DNA from: Rhodocyclales bacterium GT-UBC
Lineage (GTDB): Bacteria > Pseudomonadota > Gammaproteobacteria > Burkholderiales > Rhodocyclaceae
Direction: 5' to 3'
Assembly: GCA_003583745.1 (NCBI GenBank)
Contig: QXPY01000009.1
Coordinates: 172,494 to 236,493, forward strand
Length of the DNA: 64,000 nt
The notes below the pieces were generated by a model. The model saw only the letters and a list, made by a program, of their open reading frames with translations. It did no database searches and was not told where the DNA came from. Positions 8,583 through 17,507 of the stretch are shown in pieces. Numbering within the stretch: the first letter of the stretch is position 1; each line of letters begins with the position of its first letter. A program made the translations under genes and the position numbers.

Positions 8583-9722
8583 ATGTTTCGCATCTCCCAG
8601 TACATGCAGGAAATCGCCGAGCCGACGCCGCTCGGGCCCAAGCGCAATCCGCCCGGTCCGGTGGTGATCTGGAACCTGATCCGTCGCTGCAACCTGACTT
8701 GCAAGCATTGCTATTCGATTTCTGCCGATACCCACTTCCCCGGCGAGTTGACGACCGAACAGGTTTTCACCGTGATGGACGACCTCAAGGCCTTCCGCGT
8801 GCCGGTGCTGATCCTGTCCGGCGGCGAGCCGCTGCTGCGCCCGGACATCTACAGCATTGCCAACCGTGCCCGGCGGCAGGGCTTCTATGTCGGTCTGTCG
8901 TCGAACGGTACCTTGATCAATGCCGACAACATCGAGCATATCGCGGCCTGCGATTTCAATTATGTCGGCGTCTCGCTCGACGGCATCGGTGCCACCCATG
9001 ACCGGTTTCGCCGCTTGGACGGGGCCTTCGAGGCTTCGTTGCGGGGTATCCGGCTATGCCGCGATCTTGGCGTGAAGATCGGCGTCCGCTACACGATGAC
9101 GCAGGACAATGCCGCTGACCTGCCGGCCTTGCTCAAGCTGGTCGAGGACGAAGGCATCGACCGCTTCTACTTCTCCCACCTCAATTATGCCGGGCGGGGC
9201 AACAAGAATCGCAAGGACGATGCACAGCACCAGCTGACCCGCCAAGCCATGGACCTGCTTTTCGATACCTGCTGGGATTACCGGCAGCGCGGCTTGGTCA
9301 AGGAATTCACCACCGGCAACAACGATGCCGATGGCGTCTATTTCCTGCACTGGGTACGTCGGCGCTTCCCCGACAAGGCGGCGCATGTCGAGGCCAAGCT
9401 GCGCCAGTGGGGCGGCAATTCATCCGGCGTCAACGTCGCCAATATCGATAACCTGGGCAATGTGCATCCCGACACCATGTGGTGGCACCATACCCTGGGC
9501 AACGTCAAGGAGCGGCCGTTCTCGCAGATCTGGCCGGATACTTCGGATGCCCTGATGGCCGGGCTCAAGCAACATCCGCGGGCGGTCCAGGGGCGCTGCG
9601 GCAGCTGCAATTATTTGCCCGTCTGCAACGGCAATACCCGGGTTCGTGCGTTGCAGCTGACTGGCGATCCCTGGGCCGAAGACCCCGGCTGTTATCTGAG
9701 CGACGAGGAGATCGCGGCATGA
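8583..9722 (+). CDS. nirJ: Radical SAM heme d1 biosynthesis protein NirJ
   Basis: Radical SAM enzyme of 379 residues that removes propionate side chains during heme d1 synthesis. The [4Fe-4S] motif is C36-x3-C40-x2-C43 (CNLTCKHC), and a C-terminal SPASM-like cysteine group is visible (CGSCNYLPVCNGN ... CYLS). The start MFRISQYMQEIAEPTPLGPKR is family-typical and has AAGGAAAG just upstream. The open frame continues far upstream antisense to the ABC gene, but that part is a shadow. It overlaps the next gene by ATGA (9719-9722), so the two are translationally coupled. The FNR-type box at 8514 suggests anaerobic induction. Confidence 0.92.
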   Translation: MFRISQYMQEIAEPTPLGPKRNPPGPVVIWNLIRRCNLTCKHCYSISADTHFPGELTTEQVFTVMDDLKAFRVPVLILSGGEPLLRPDIYSIANRARRQGFYVGLSSNGTLINADNIEHIAACDFNYVGVSLDGIGATHDRFRRLDGAFEASLRGIRLCRDLGVKIGVRYTMTQDNAADLPALLKLVEDEGIDRFYFSHLNYAGRGNKNRKDDAQHQLTRQAMDLLFDTCWDYRQRGLVKEFTTGNNDADGVYFLHWVRRRFPDKAAHVEAKLRQWGGNSSGVNVANIDNLGNVHPDTMWWHHTLGNVKERPFSQIWPDTSDALMAGLKQHPRAVQGRCGSCNYLPVCNGNTRVRALQLTGDPWAEDPGCYLSDEEIAA

Positions 9723-11308
9723 ACTGGAAAATATTGATCCCGGCCGGCTTTGCCGTCTATTTCCTGTTCGGTATGGCGCACCTGGCCGAAGCCGCCGATG
9801 CGCAGGCCAACTTCAAGCAGCATTGCGCCTCATGTCACGGTGCCGACCGTCTTGGCGGGCTGGGGCCGGCCCTGTTGCCGGAAAACCTGGCCCGCTTGCG
9901 CAAGGCGGAGGCCGAAAAGGTAATCCGCGACGGCCGGCCGGCCACCCAGATGCTCGGGGTCGGGCAGCAACTCTCGGCCGAGGAGGTCAAGGCTCTGGTC
10001 GATTACGTCTATGCGCCGATCTCGCCGCTGCCGGTTTGGGGCGAAGCCGAGATCAAGGCTTCGCGCATCGTCAATCACGCGCCGGGCAGCCTGCCGGACA
10101 AGCCGCAATTCAGCGCCGATCCGCTCAACCTGTTCGTCGTCGTCGAAAGCGGCGACCACCATGTGTCGATTCTCGACGGCGACAAACTGACGCCGATGCA
10201 TCGCTTCCCGTCGCGCTATGCCCTGCACGGCGGGCCGAAATTCACGCCGGATGGACGCTACGTCTTTTTTGCCTCGCGCGATGGCTGGGTGACCAAGTAC
10301 GACCTGTGGAACCTGAAGGTGGTGGCCGAGGTGCGGGCCGGCATCAATACGCGCAATGCGGCGGTGTCGGGCGACGGCAAATGGGTGGCGGTGGCCAACT
10401 ACCTGCCGCACAGCCTTGTCATCCTCGATGCCGACCTGAATCTGCAGAAGATCCTGCCGGTGAGCGATCGCGAGGGCAAACAGAGTTCGCGCGTCTCGGC
10501 GGTGTACGACGCCTCGCCGCGGCAAAGCTTCGTGGCCGCGTTGAAGGACGTCAAGGAAGTCTGGGAGATTTCCTACAATCCGAAAGCCGACGCCATTCCG
10601 GCCGGCATGATCCACGACTTCAAGTATCAGGAAGGCGCCTTCAAGCCGGGCTTCCTCAACCCGCAGCGCACCCAGCTCGACGACTACCTCGACGATTTCT
10701 ATTTCACCCAGGGCTACGACGAGGTGATGGGCGCTTCGCGCAACGACAGCAAGAGTGCGGTCAGCGGCCAGGTGGTCAATCTCGATGCCCGCAAGAAGAT
10801 CGCCGATTTGCAGCTGCCCGGCATGCCGCACCTCGGCTCCGGCATCAGCTGGGCCTGGAAGGATGAAAGCGGGCAGACGCGGACGGTGATGGCGACGCCG
10901 AATCTCAACGAGGGGGTGATCAGCATCATCGACATGCAGACCTGGCAGACGATCAAACAGATCAAGACCCGCGGCCCCGGCTTTTTCATGCGTAGCCACG
11001 AAAACAGCCGCTATGCCTGGACCGATTCGATGATGAGCCGCGAGTTCAAGGACACCATGCAGATCATCGACAAGGAGAAGCTGGAGATCGTCGCCGAACT
11101 CAAGCCCGAACCCGGCAAGACCTTCGCCCATGTCGAATTCACCCGCGACGGCAAGTATGTGCTGGCCAGCCTGTGGGAAAACGACGGGGCGATCATCATC
11201 TACGACGCGGTGACGCTCAAGGAGGTCAAGCGTTTGCCGATGAACAAGCCGGTCGGCAAGTACAACGTTTGGAACAAGATCAGCAAGTCTGAGGGAACCA
11301 GCCACTGA
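9719..11308 (+). CDS. nirN: NirN-like cytochrome c / heme d1 protein
   Basis: A 529-residue periplasmic protein with an N-terminal signal peptide (MNWKILIPAGFAVYFLFGMAHLAEA), one class I cytochrome c motif C36-A-S-C39-H40, and a C-terminal eight-bladed heme d1-binding propeller. Propeller landmarks are PHLGSGISW, RSHENSRYAWTDS and the end KYNVWNKI...EGTSH. NirN catalyses the last step, dihydro-heme d1 to heme d1, and can hand the cofactor to NirS. The close link to nirJ favours NirN over NirS, and the terminal sequence is also NirN-like. A divergent NirS cannot be fully excluded by eye. The start was fixed by the ATGA overlap with nirJ. Confidence 0.82.
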   Translation: MNWKILIPAGFAVYFLFGMAHLAEAADAQANFKQHCASCHGADRLGGLGPALLPENLARLRKAEAEKVIRDGRPATQMLGVGQQLSAEEVKALVDYVYAPISPLPVWGEAEIKASRIVNHAPGSLPDKPQFSADPLNLFVVVESGDHHVSILDGDKLTPMHRFPSRYALHGGPKFTPDGRYVFFASRDGWVTKYDLWNLKVVAEVRAGINTRNAAVSGDGKWVAVANYLPHSLVILDADLNLQKILPVSDREGKQSSRVSAVYDASPRQSFVAALKDVKEVWEISYNPKADAIPAGMIHDFKYQEGAFKPGFLNPQRTQLDDYLDDFYFTQGYDEVMGASRNDSKSAVSGQVVNLDARKKIADLQLPGMPHLGSGISWAWKDESGQTRTVMATPNLNEGVISIIDMQTWQTIKQIKTRGPGFFMRSHENSRYAWTDSMMSREFKDTMQIIDKEKLEIVAELKPEPGKTFAHVEFTRDGKYVLASLWENDGAIIIYDAVTLKEVKRLPMNKPVGKYNVWNKISKSEGTSH

Positions 11309-11398
11309 ACTGGGTATTTCTCGCTTGACTGAAGCCATGGCTTTTTACAAAGTGCGCGCTAATCCCTGTGTCGAAACTTAAATGAGGAGTCAATCGCA

Positions 11399-11842
11399 AT
11401 GGAAAGACGAGATGCAATGAAAGCCCTGGCGGCAAGTGTGGCGGCAGCTGTTTCGGGGGCTGCCTTGGCGGCGGAACACGATCACCATCATGACCATGCA
11501 ACCGCGACCAAGCAGAATGCCGGACTGATCGCGGCGAGCGCCGATTGCCTGAAAACCGGTGAGGCGTGCCTGGCCCATTGCTTGTATCTGTTGGGAACGG
11601 GCGACAAGGAGATGGCTGAATGCGCCAAGTCGGTCAATGAGTTGCTCGCCTCATGTACGGCCCTGATGAAACTGGCGGGGCAGGACTCGCGTTACGTTCC
11701 GGCTTTCGCCAAGGTGGCTGCCGAGGTTTGTGCCAATTGTGAAAAGGCTTGTCGCAAGCATGCCGAGCGTCACGCCGAATGCAAGGCTTGTGCGGACTCC
11801 TGTGCTGCCTGCGTCAAGGAATGCAAAAAAATTGCTGCCTGA
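11399..11842 (+). CDS. Csp1-like four-helix copper storage protein, Tat-exported
   Basis: A 147-residue protein with a twin-arginine signal (Arg3-Arg4, then a hydrophobic Ala-rich stretch ending ALAAEH), a His-rich linker (HDHHHDH) and a four-helix bundle lined by 13 cysteines. Spacings such as CANCEKAC and CKACADSCAACVKEC match Csp family proteins. Csp1 of methanotrophs is Tat-exported and stores many Cu(I) ions through its cysteines. The His cluster may be a metal entry site (inference). A strong GAGGAG ribosome site lies before the start. The gene may supply or buffer copper for periplasmic respiratory enzymes. DUF326 is the older family name. Confidence 0.88.
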   Translation: MERRDAMKALAASVAAAVSGAALAAEHDHHHDHATATKQNAGLIAASADCLKTGEACLAHCLYLLGTGDKEMAECAKSVNELLASCTALMKLAGQDSRYVPAFAKVAAEVCANCEKACRKHAERHAECKACADSCAACVKECKKIAA

Positions 11843-11878
11843 GATAGCGTAAAAGGCTGTTGAGCCGATTGCCGGGAA

Positions 11879-11928
11879 CCGGCTTGCGCTGCTTTCCACA
11901 GCATGCGAAGCCGGTCCTCCTCTTTTTT
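11879..11928 (+). terminator. Hairpin and T-run after the csp gene
   Basis: CCGGCTT at 11879-11885 pairs with AAGCCGG at 11908-11914, with extra partial pairing inside, followed by a T-rich tract up to 11928. It lies 37 bp after the stop and between two convergent genes. Confidence 0.6.
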
Positions 11929-12027
11929 ACAGCCTGGTGAATTGTTGGCCTAAGGTCATCAGGTCAGCGCCTCGGTGTGGCGCAGGAACCCTTGCCAGAG
12001 TAAACCTGAAGTACATCAATCCCTATT

Positions 12028-13224
12028 TCAACGCATCACCTTGGCAAACGCATCGGCAACGCGGGCAACGTTTTGCGTGTTGAGGCCGGCAACGCAGATG
12101 CGGCCGCTGCGTACCAGGTAGATGCCGAACTCGTCGCGCAAGCGGTCGACCTGGGGGGCGGAGAGGCCGGTGTAACTGAACATGCCGCGTTGTGTGATCA
12201 GGTAAGCGAAATCGCGTCCCGGCAAGGTCTGGCCAAGGGCCTCGACCAGCGTTTCGCGCATGGCAATGATGCGGCTGCGCATGCCCTCCACTTCGGCCAA
12301 CCAGTCGGTTTTAAGCTGCGGGTCGTTGAGGACGGTGCTGACCAGTTCGGCGCCGAACATCGGCGGACTCGAGTAATTGCGCCTGACGGTCGCCTTCAGC
12401 TGGCCAAGGACGCGTTCGGCTGCATCGGCATCGCTACAGACCACCGACAGTCCGCCGACCCGTTCGCCGTAGAGCGAGAAGATTTTCGAGAACGAGTTTG
12501 CGACCAGAAAGGAAACGTTTGCCGTGGCCAGCGCCCGAATGGCGTAGGCATCCTCGGTCATGCCCGCGCCAAATCCCTGGTAGGCGATATCCAGGAAAGG
12601 AATCAGGGCGCGCTGGCGGATGACTTCGATGACCTGGTCCCATTGCGTTGGCGTCAGGTCGGAGCCGGTCGGATTGTGGCAACAGGGGTGCAGCAGCACG
12701 ATGCTTTGCGCCGGCAGGCCGGAAAGCGTTTGCAGCATCTTGTCGAACGCTACACCCAGGGTTTGCGGGTCGAAATAGGGGTAGGTGTGAACCTTGAGGC
12801 CGGCACCTTCAAAAATGGCGACATGGTTGTCCCAGGTCGGATCGGAGACCCAGACTTCGGATTGCGGGAAATAGCGCTTGAGGAAATCGGCGCCCACCTT
12901 CAGCGCCCCGGAGCCGCCCAGCGTCTGGATGGTGGCGATGCGCCCGGCCTTGAGGGCCGGATGCTCGGGGCCGAAAAGCAGGCTCTGGATCGCGTCGCGG
13001 TAGGTTTTCATGCCTTCCATCGGCAGATAAAGACTGGGTACGGCACGTCGTCCTTCGATGCGGCCATACGCTTCCTGTACCGAGCCGAGCTGCGGGATGA
13101 CGCCCTGGGCATCGTAGTAGAGTCCGATGGACAGGTTGACTTTGTCGCTGCGGGGATCGTTCTTGAAGGTCTCCATCAGGGACAGGATGGGGTCGCCGGC
13201 GTAAGCGTCGATGTGCTGAAACAT
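12028..13224 (-). CDS. tyrB: Aromatic/aspartate amino acid aminotransferase
   Basis: A class I PLP aminotransferase of 398 residues, the normal length for the AspC/TyrB group. Typical sequence: start [27 protein letters not shown]-like [16 protein letters not shown] lysine in [16 protein letters not shown], and a C-terminal arginine region ([11 protein letters not shown]) that binds the substrate carboxylate. It interconverts aromatic amino acids or aspartate and glutamate with their keto acids. The choice of TyrB over AspC cannot be settled by eye. It is a single gene, convergent with the csp gene. Confidence 0.9.
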   Translation of the reverse strand: MFQHIDAYAGDPILSLMETFKNDPRSDKVNLSIGLYYDAQGVIPQLGSVQEAYGRIEGRRAVPSLYLPMEGMKTYRDAIQSLLFGPEHPALKAGRIATIQTLGGSGALKVGADFLKRYFPQSEVWVSDPTWDNHVAIFEGAGLKVHTYPYFDPQTLGVAFDKMLQTLSGLPAQSIVLLHPCCHNPTGSDLTPTQWDQVIEVIRQRALIPFLDIAYQGFGAGMTEDAYAIRALATANVSFLVANSFSKIFSLYGERVGGLSVVCSDADAAERVLGQLKATVRRNYSSPPMFGAELVSTVLNDPQLKTDWLAEVEGMRSRIIAMRETLVEALGQTLPGRDFAYLITQRGMFSYTGLSAPQVDRLRDEFGIYLVRSGRICVAGLNTQNVARVADAFAKVMR

Positions 13225-13505
13225 GGGAATGGGTCCTGGAGTTGGCCGGATAACTGTTCGGCCGTCGGTTCATTTAAGGATTGATACGCGATCAGTCGAT
13301 CGGGCGGGCCATGCAAGGCTGACCAGCAAAGTGCGTCGTTGTCACGGATGGGTTGCCTCGCATACTGGACTGAATTGTATGTGCGAATTAAGCGCTTGGC
13401 GCGGTGGTGAGTGCATGGGGCTTTGACGAGGATTCTTGCGCTTGGCTGTTGAGTTGGCCGAGGATAGCGAGCAATTCAACTATTGAGCTTCTGGCAATCT
13501 CGTTC

Positions 13506-14246
13506 ATGCTCCCCTTATTGCAATCCATCCTTCGATCCAGGCAGCTATTGCTTTGTGTGGCACCTGGCTGGAACGCCGTGTCCGGCGACCTGTTTTGCTT
13601 CTCGCGCTCGGCCGGGAATGAGGTGTGGCAGCCATCCAGCTTGCCGATTGCCGTGATGCTCGGACGATCCGGCCTGGCCTGGGGGCGCGGCTTGCATCCG
13701 CGCGAGATGGTCGGCGGCGAGCGGCAAAAGATCGAGGGCGATGGTTGTGCGCCGGTCGGGGTCTTTGCCATCACCGCCTTGTTCGGCGAAGCCTCGCCAG
13801 AAAGTGCCTTTGCGCGTGCGCTGCGGATGCCTTACCTGGCGGCGACCGCCGATCTCAAGGCGGTCGATGATCCGGCTTCGCGCTATTACAACCGGATCGT
13901 TGATCGCTCAGCCCTTGCTTCCCCGTACTGGTCGTCATGCGAAGACATGTTGCGGGATGACCGGCGTTACGCGGTGGGGGCGGTGGTGGCGCACAACAGC
14001 GCGCCACCGGTGCCGGGGGACGGTTCATGCATCTTCCTGCATGTCTGGGCGCGTGATGGCGTGCCGACAGCAGGGTGTACCGCGATGTCGGAGGCGGACA
14101 TGACGACCTTGGCAGCCTGGCTGGATGCCGATGCGAAGCCCTTGTTGGTCCAGCTGCCGCAAGCCGAATATGGGCGTCGGCAAGCGGCATGGGGGCTGCC
14201 GGCGTTGCCGGAAGCCTGGCTTTCCAGCACCTGCGGGCAGGATTGA
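13506..14246 (+). CDS. L,D-transpeptidase (YkuD) family protein
   Basis: A 246-residue protein whose C-terminal half has the YkuD active-site pattern: a His in FLHVWARD and the catalytic Cys in PTAGCTAMSEADM. The N-terminal half (APGWNAVSGDLFCFSR, GRSGLAWGRGLHP) is typical of this subfamily. YkuD enzymes cross-link peptidoglycan or attach lipoproteins to it. I chose the ATG at 13506; the upstream continuation of the frame looks non-coding. No clear signal peptide is visible, so the true N-terminus or export route is uncertain. The 281 bp between tyrB and this gene shows no other gene. Confidence 0.8.
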   Translation: MLPLLQSILRSRQLLLCVAPGWNAVSGDLFCFSRSAGNEVWQPSSLPIAVMLGRSGLAWGRGLHPREMVGGERQKIEGDGCAPVGVFAITALFGEASPESAFARALRMPYLAATADLKAVDDPASRYYNRIVDRSALASPYWSSCEDMLRDDRRYAVGAVVAHNSAPPVPGDGSCIFLHVWARDGVPTAGCTAMSEADMTTLAAWLDADAKPLLVQLPQAEYGRRQAAWGLPALPEAWLSSTCGQD

Positions 14247-14360
14247 GCCTGCGGTCAGCCGGTAGCGGCGGTTTCGACAATTGGCGGGGGCTCCACTAGA
14301 CTGGCTGCCTTTCCATCCTCATGCCAGCCTGTTCCTAGCAAATCAGGCAACCATACCAAC

Positions 14361-15605
14361 GTGCTCAATCGAATCTGGGTCGGCTTCATCCTTATCGGCT
14401 TTGTCGCGGCACTCCTGCAGTTGCTGCAGGGCGACCTGGAAGTGTTCACTCGGGTGCTCAATGGCCTGTTCGATACGGCCAAGACCGGTTTCGATATCTC
14501 GCTTGGCCTGGTCGGCGTCATGAGCCTGTGGCTGGGGGTGATGAAGATCGGCGAGCAGGGCGGTCTGATCCAGTTGTTCGGGCGGGCCGTCGGGCCGTTC
14601 TTCCGGCGCGTTTTCCCGGATATCCCGTCCGGTCATCCGGCCAGCGGCAGCATCGTGATGAATTTCAGCGCCAACATCCTGGGCCTGGATAACGCCGCCA
14701 CGCCGCTCGGGCTGAAGGCGATGCGCGAGTTGCAGGAGATCAATCCGCACAAGGATACGGCGAGCAATCCGATGATCATGTTCCTGGTGCTGAACACCGC
14801 CGGCATCACGCTGATCCCGACTTCGGTGATCGCCATCCGGCAGAGCATCGCGCTCAAGCAGGGACTCATCGGCTTCAACGCCGCCGACATCTTCTTGCCG
14901 ACGCTGCTCGGTACCTTCGTGTCGTTCTGCGCCGGTCTGGTGGCGGTCGCCATCTGGCAGCGCATCAATCTGTTCTGCCGCCCCGTGCTCGCCTTCTTTG
15001 CCGGCTTTGCGCTGCTGATGGGCGGCTTGTACTGGTGGCTGGCCGGCATGCCGCCGGAGCAGATGGCGCAGATGATCGGGTTGCTGGGTAGCGGCCTGAT
15101 CGTCTCGATCATCGTCTTGTTCGTCGCGGTGGCCGCTTGGCGCGGCATCGACGTCTACGAGAGCTTTGTCGAGGGCGCCAAGGAGGGCTTTGCTGTCGCC
15201 ATCCAGATCGTTCCCTACCTGATTGCCATGCTGGTGGCGATCTCGGTGTTCCGTACCACCGGTTGCATGAATTACGTGATCGAGGCGATTCGCGGCGCGG
15301 TACTGGCGGTGGGGTTGAACGACGAATTCGTGCCGGCACTGCCGGTCGGACTGATGAAAACGCTGTCTGGCAGCGGGGCGCGTGGCCTGATGGTCGATGT
15401 GATGACGACCTATGGCGTCGATTCCTTCCAGGGCAAGCTGGCGGCGATTATCCAGGGCTCGACGGAAACGACCTTCTACGTGCTGGCCGTCTATTTCGGC
15501 AGCGTCAACATCAGCCGAACGCGCTATGCCCTGGCCTGCGGACTGATTGCCGATGCCGTCGGCCTGGTCGGTTCGGTGCTGATTGCTTACGCCTTCTACC
15601 ATTGA
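14361..15605 (+). CDS. SpmA/SpmB-type nucleoside-recognition membrane protein
   Basis: A 414-residue polytopic membrane protein with two Gate (nucleoside recognition) domains in one chain, equivalent to fused spore maturation proteins SpmA and SpmB. Landmarks are MNFSANILGLDNAATPLGLKAM and NPMIMFLVLNTAGITLIPTSVIAIR in the first half, and ALPVGLMKTLSGSGARG and STETTFYVLAVYFG in the second. The family is common in non-sporulating Gram-negatives. Its substrate is unknown and transport is only inferred from the fold. It is followed by the rluE group after 64 bp. Confidence 0.85.
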   Translation: MLNRIWVGFILIGFVAALLQLLQGDLEVFTRVLNGLFDTAKTGFDISLGLVGVMSLWLGVMKIGEQGGLIQLFGRAVGPFFRRVFPDIPSGHPASGSIVMNFSANILGLDNAATPLGLKAMRELQEINPHKDTASNPMIMFLVLNTAGITLIPTSVIAIRQSIALKQGLIGFNAADIFLPTLLGTFVSFCAGLVAVAIWQRINLFCRPVLAFFAGFALLMGGLYWWLAGMPPEQMAQMIGLLGSGLIVSIIVLFVAVAAWRGIDVYESFVEGAKEGFAVAIQIVPYLIAMLVAISVFRTTGCMNYVIEAIRGAVLAVGLNDEFVPALPVGLMKTLSGSGARGLMVDVMTTYGVDSFQGKLAAIIQGSTETTFYVLAVYFGSVNISRTRYALACGLIADAVGLVGSVLIAYAFYH

Positions 15606-15669
15606 ACTGGGGGCGGCGATGAAAATCGGCGAAAATCGCGTCTTTGCCGTTGCCGGACAAGCCTGATTC

Positions 15670-16245
15670 GTGTCTTCCATCGTTTTCTTCAACAAGCCTT
15701 ACGGGGTACTCAGCCAGTTCACGCCGGAAGGCAAGTGGCGGGCGCTCGACGAATTCATCCCGGTCAAAGGGGTCTATGTCGCCGGCCGCCTGGATGCCGA
15801 TAGCGAAGGCCTGCTGATCCTGACCGACGACGGCAAACTGCAGGCGAAGATTGCCGACCCGAAGCACAAGCTGGAAAAGACTTATTGGGCGCAGGTCGAA
15901 GGCTTGCCGGACGAAGCGGCACTGGATCGCTTGCGGGCCGGTATCCGGCTCTCCGATTTCACGGCGCAGCCGGCCAGGGTGCGGCTGATCGATGCACCGG
16001 AAGGATTGTGGGAGCGCGATCCGCCGATCCGTTTTCGCGCCGCCATTCCCACTTCGTGGCTGGAGATCCGCATCAGTGAAGGCAAGAACCGCCAGGTGCG
16101 GCGGATGACCGCGGCGATCGGGTATCCTACGCTGCGTTTGATTCGGGCTGCCATCGGGGCAGTCGGCCTGGAGGGTCTGGCGCTGGGGCAATGGCGGCAG
16201 ATCGACGGCAGCTACAAGGATTTGCAAGGAAAATTCAATGAATAA
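15670..16245 (+). CDS. rluE: 23S rRNA pseudouridine synthase, RluE type
   Basis: A 191-residue small RsuA/RluB/E/F family pseudouridine synthase. The catalytic Asp lies in AGRLDADSEGLLILT. Other conserved parts are FNKPYGVLSQF at the start and EGKNRQVRRMTAAIGYPTLRLIR near the end. No S4 domain is present, which fits RluE. Translation begins at a GTG: the sequence downstream (SSIVFFNKPYGV) fits the family from its first residues and no better ATG exists. It overlaps the next gene by 8 bp, indicating an operon with the DUF192 gene and ubiC. Confidence 0.88.
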   Translation: MSSIVFFNKPYGVLSQFTPEGKWRALDEFIPVKGVYVAGRLDADSEGLLILTDDGKLQAKIADPKHKLEKTYWAQVEGLPDEAALDRLRAGIRLSDFTAQPARVRLIDAPEGLWERDPPIRFRAAIPTSWLEIRISEGKNRQVRRMTAAIGYPTLRLIRAAIGAVGLEGLALGQWRQIDGSYKDLQGKFNE

Positions 16246-16681
16246 GACGCTGGTTGGCTGTGTGTTCGGCCTGGTTTTCAGTGCTGCCGCCTGGGCTCAG
16301 GGGGCGATGCCGGTGATGGAATTGAGTGCCGGCTTTCACCGGATCGAGGCGGAGGTGGCGGCCAATGATCAGAACCGTCAGCTTGGCTTGATGAATCGTC
16401 AGAGCATGCCCTTGCAACACGGTATGCTGTTTGTCTTTCCGCAGGCCAATACGCACTGCATGTGGATGCGCAATACGCTGTTGCCCCTGTCGGTTGCGTT
16501 CATCGACGCCGATGGCTACATCATCAATATCGAAGACATGAAGCCGCAGACCGAGGATAACCATTGCGCCCGCAAGCCGGCCCGTTATGCCCTGGAAATG
16601 AATCTCGGCTGGTTTGCCCAGCGGGGCATCAAGCCGGGCAGCAAGTTGAGCGGCATCGACAAGGCGCCACGCCCGCAGTAA
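16238..16681 (+). CDS. DUF192 family secreted protein
   Basis: A 147-residue protein with a cleavable signal peptide (MNKTLVGCVFGLVFSAAAWAQ) and a DUF192 domain. Family hallmarks are GLMNRQSMPLQHGMLFVFP, CMWMRNTLLPLSVAFID and YALEMNLGWF. The biological role of DUF192 is not established. It overlaps rluE by 8 bp and its TAA shares a base with the ubiC ATG. Confidence 0.87.
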   Translation: MNKTLVGCVFGLVFSAAAWAQGAMPVMELSAGFHRIEAEVAANDQNRQLGLMNRQSMPLQHGMLFVFPQANTHCMWMRNTLLPLSVAFIDADGYIINIEDMKPQTEDNHCARKPARYALEMNLGWFAQRGIKPGSKLSGIDKAPRPQ

Positions 16682-17217
16682 TGATGCCCAATTCCTGGCG
16701 CGCCCGCCTGCCACGCGGTGCGTGCAGTCCTTTGTTGGCCTCGTGGCTGACCGAGCCGACCTCGTTGACGGCGCGCTGCCTGCGGAATAGCCGCGCCTTT
16801 CGCGTTCGTCTGCTGCACTTCGGCAAAGGCCGGGCGCTCGCCGATGAAGGGCTGACGTCGGCCGGTCAGGCCCAGCCAGTGTGGATTCGTGAGGTAGTGC
16901 TGGAATGCGATGGCGTTCCGGTAATCTTCGCGCATACAACCTTGGCAGCGAGCAGCCGGGGGCGTGTGCGGCGCTGGCTGGCGCGCTTGGGCAGCCGTTC
17001 GCTGGGTTCCCTGCTTTTTGCCTATCCCGGTTTCAGTCGGGGCGGCATCGAGTTTCTCCGGCTCGATGCACGGCACCCCTTGTATTGGCGGGCCAGCCGG
17101 TATGGCTTGATGCCGCCCTTTCTCTGGGCCAGGCGTTCATCGCACCGCCTGAAGGACGAGGTAGTGAGGGTGACGGAAGTGTTCTTGCCGGCGATCGAAA
17201 GTCTGGCCAACGCCTAG
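16681..17217 (+). CDS. ubiC: Chorismate--pyruvate lyase
   Basis: Converts chorismate to 4-hydroxybenzoate and pyruvate, the first step of ubiquinone synthesis. The protein has 178 residues, near the usual length. Family landmarks are TARCLRNS, WIREVVLECDGVPVIFAHTTL, LGSRSLGSLLF and LWARRS. I placed the start at the ATG overlapping the DUF192 stop; a second ATG follows directly at 16684. No ubiA follows, since the next gene is convergent and shares the four bases CTAG at the two stops. Confidence 0.88.
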   Translation: MMPNSWRARLPRGACSPLLASWLTEPTSLTARCLRNSRAFRVRLLHFGKGRALADEGLTSAGQAQPVWIREVVLECDGVPVIFAHTTLAASSRGRVRRWLARLGSRSLGSLLFAYPGFSRGGIEFLRLDARHPLYWRASRYGLMPPFLWARRSSHRLKDEVVRVTEVFLPAIESLANA

Positions 17218-17507
17218 ATCGGCGGGGGCAGGCTACCGTTTCCCCGCTCAAGCTGGTAGAGCCAGGCCAGCAGTTCCGCAACAGCCATGTACAGCTGCGG
17301 CGGAATGCTTTCATCGATATCGACCTGGGTCAGCAAAGCCACGAGCTCCGGGGATTCGTGTACATAGACGCCGTGCTCGCGGGCGCGACGGATGATCTCT
17401 TCGGCGATGATCCCTTTGCCACGGGCGACGACGCGCGGGGCGGCATCGGTCTGCTGATAGGCGAGGGCAATGGCCTCGCGTGTCGCATCACTCGGTGACC
17501 GTGCCAT
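17214..17507 (-). CDS. FlhB C-terminal-like flagellar protein
   Basis: A 97-residue stand-alone homologue of the cytoplasmic domain of FlhB (export gate switch protein). It includes KGIIAEEIIRRAREHGVYVHESPELVALL and the ending IPPQLYMAVAELLAWLYQL. The autocleavage motif NPTH of FlhB is not present: the equivalent position reads YQQTDAAPRVVARGKG. Short proteins of this kind (FhlB/FlhX-like) often follow fliK in proteobacteria and their role is uncertain. The gene overlaps fliK by 20 bp and closes the flagellar operon. Confidence 0.82.
   Translation of the reverse strand: MARSPSDATREAIALAYQQTDAAPRVVARGKGIIAEEIIRRAREHGVYVHESPELVALLTQVDIDESIPPQLYMAVAELLAWLYQLERGNGSLPPPI

Noticed and set aside
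13276..13294. Possible FNR box TTGAT...GATCA upstream of the L,D-transpeptidase gene
   Set aside because: The half-sites are five bases apart instead of four and the second half does not match, and no oxygen-regulated gene follows.
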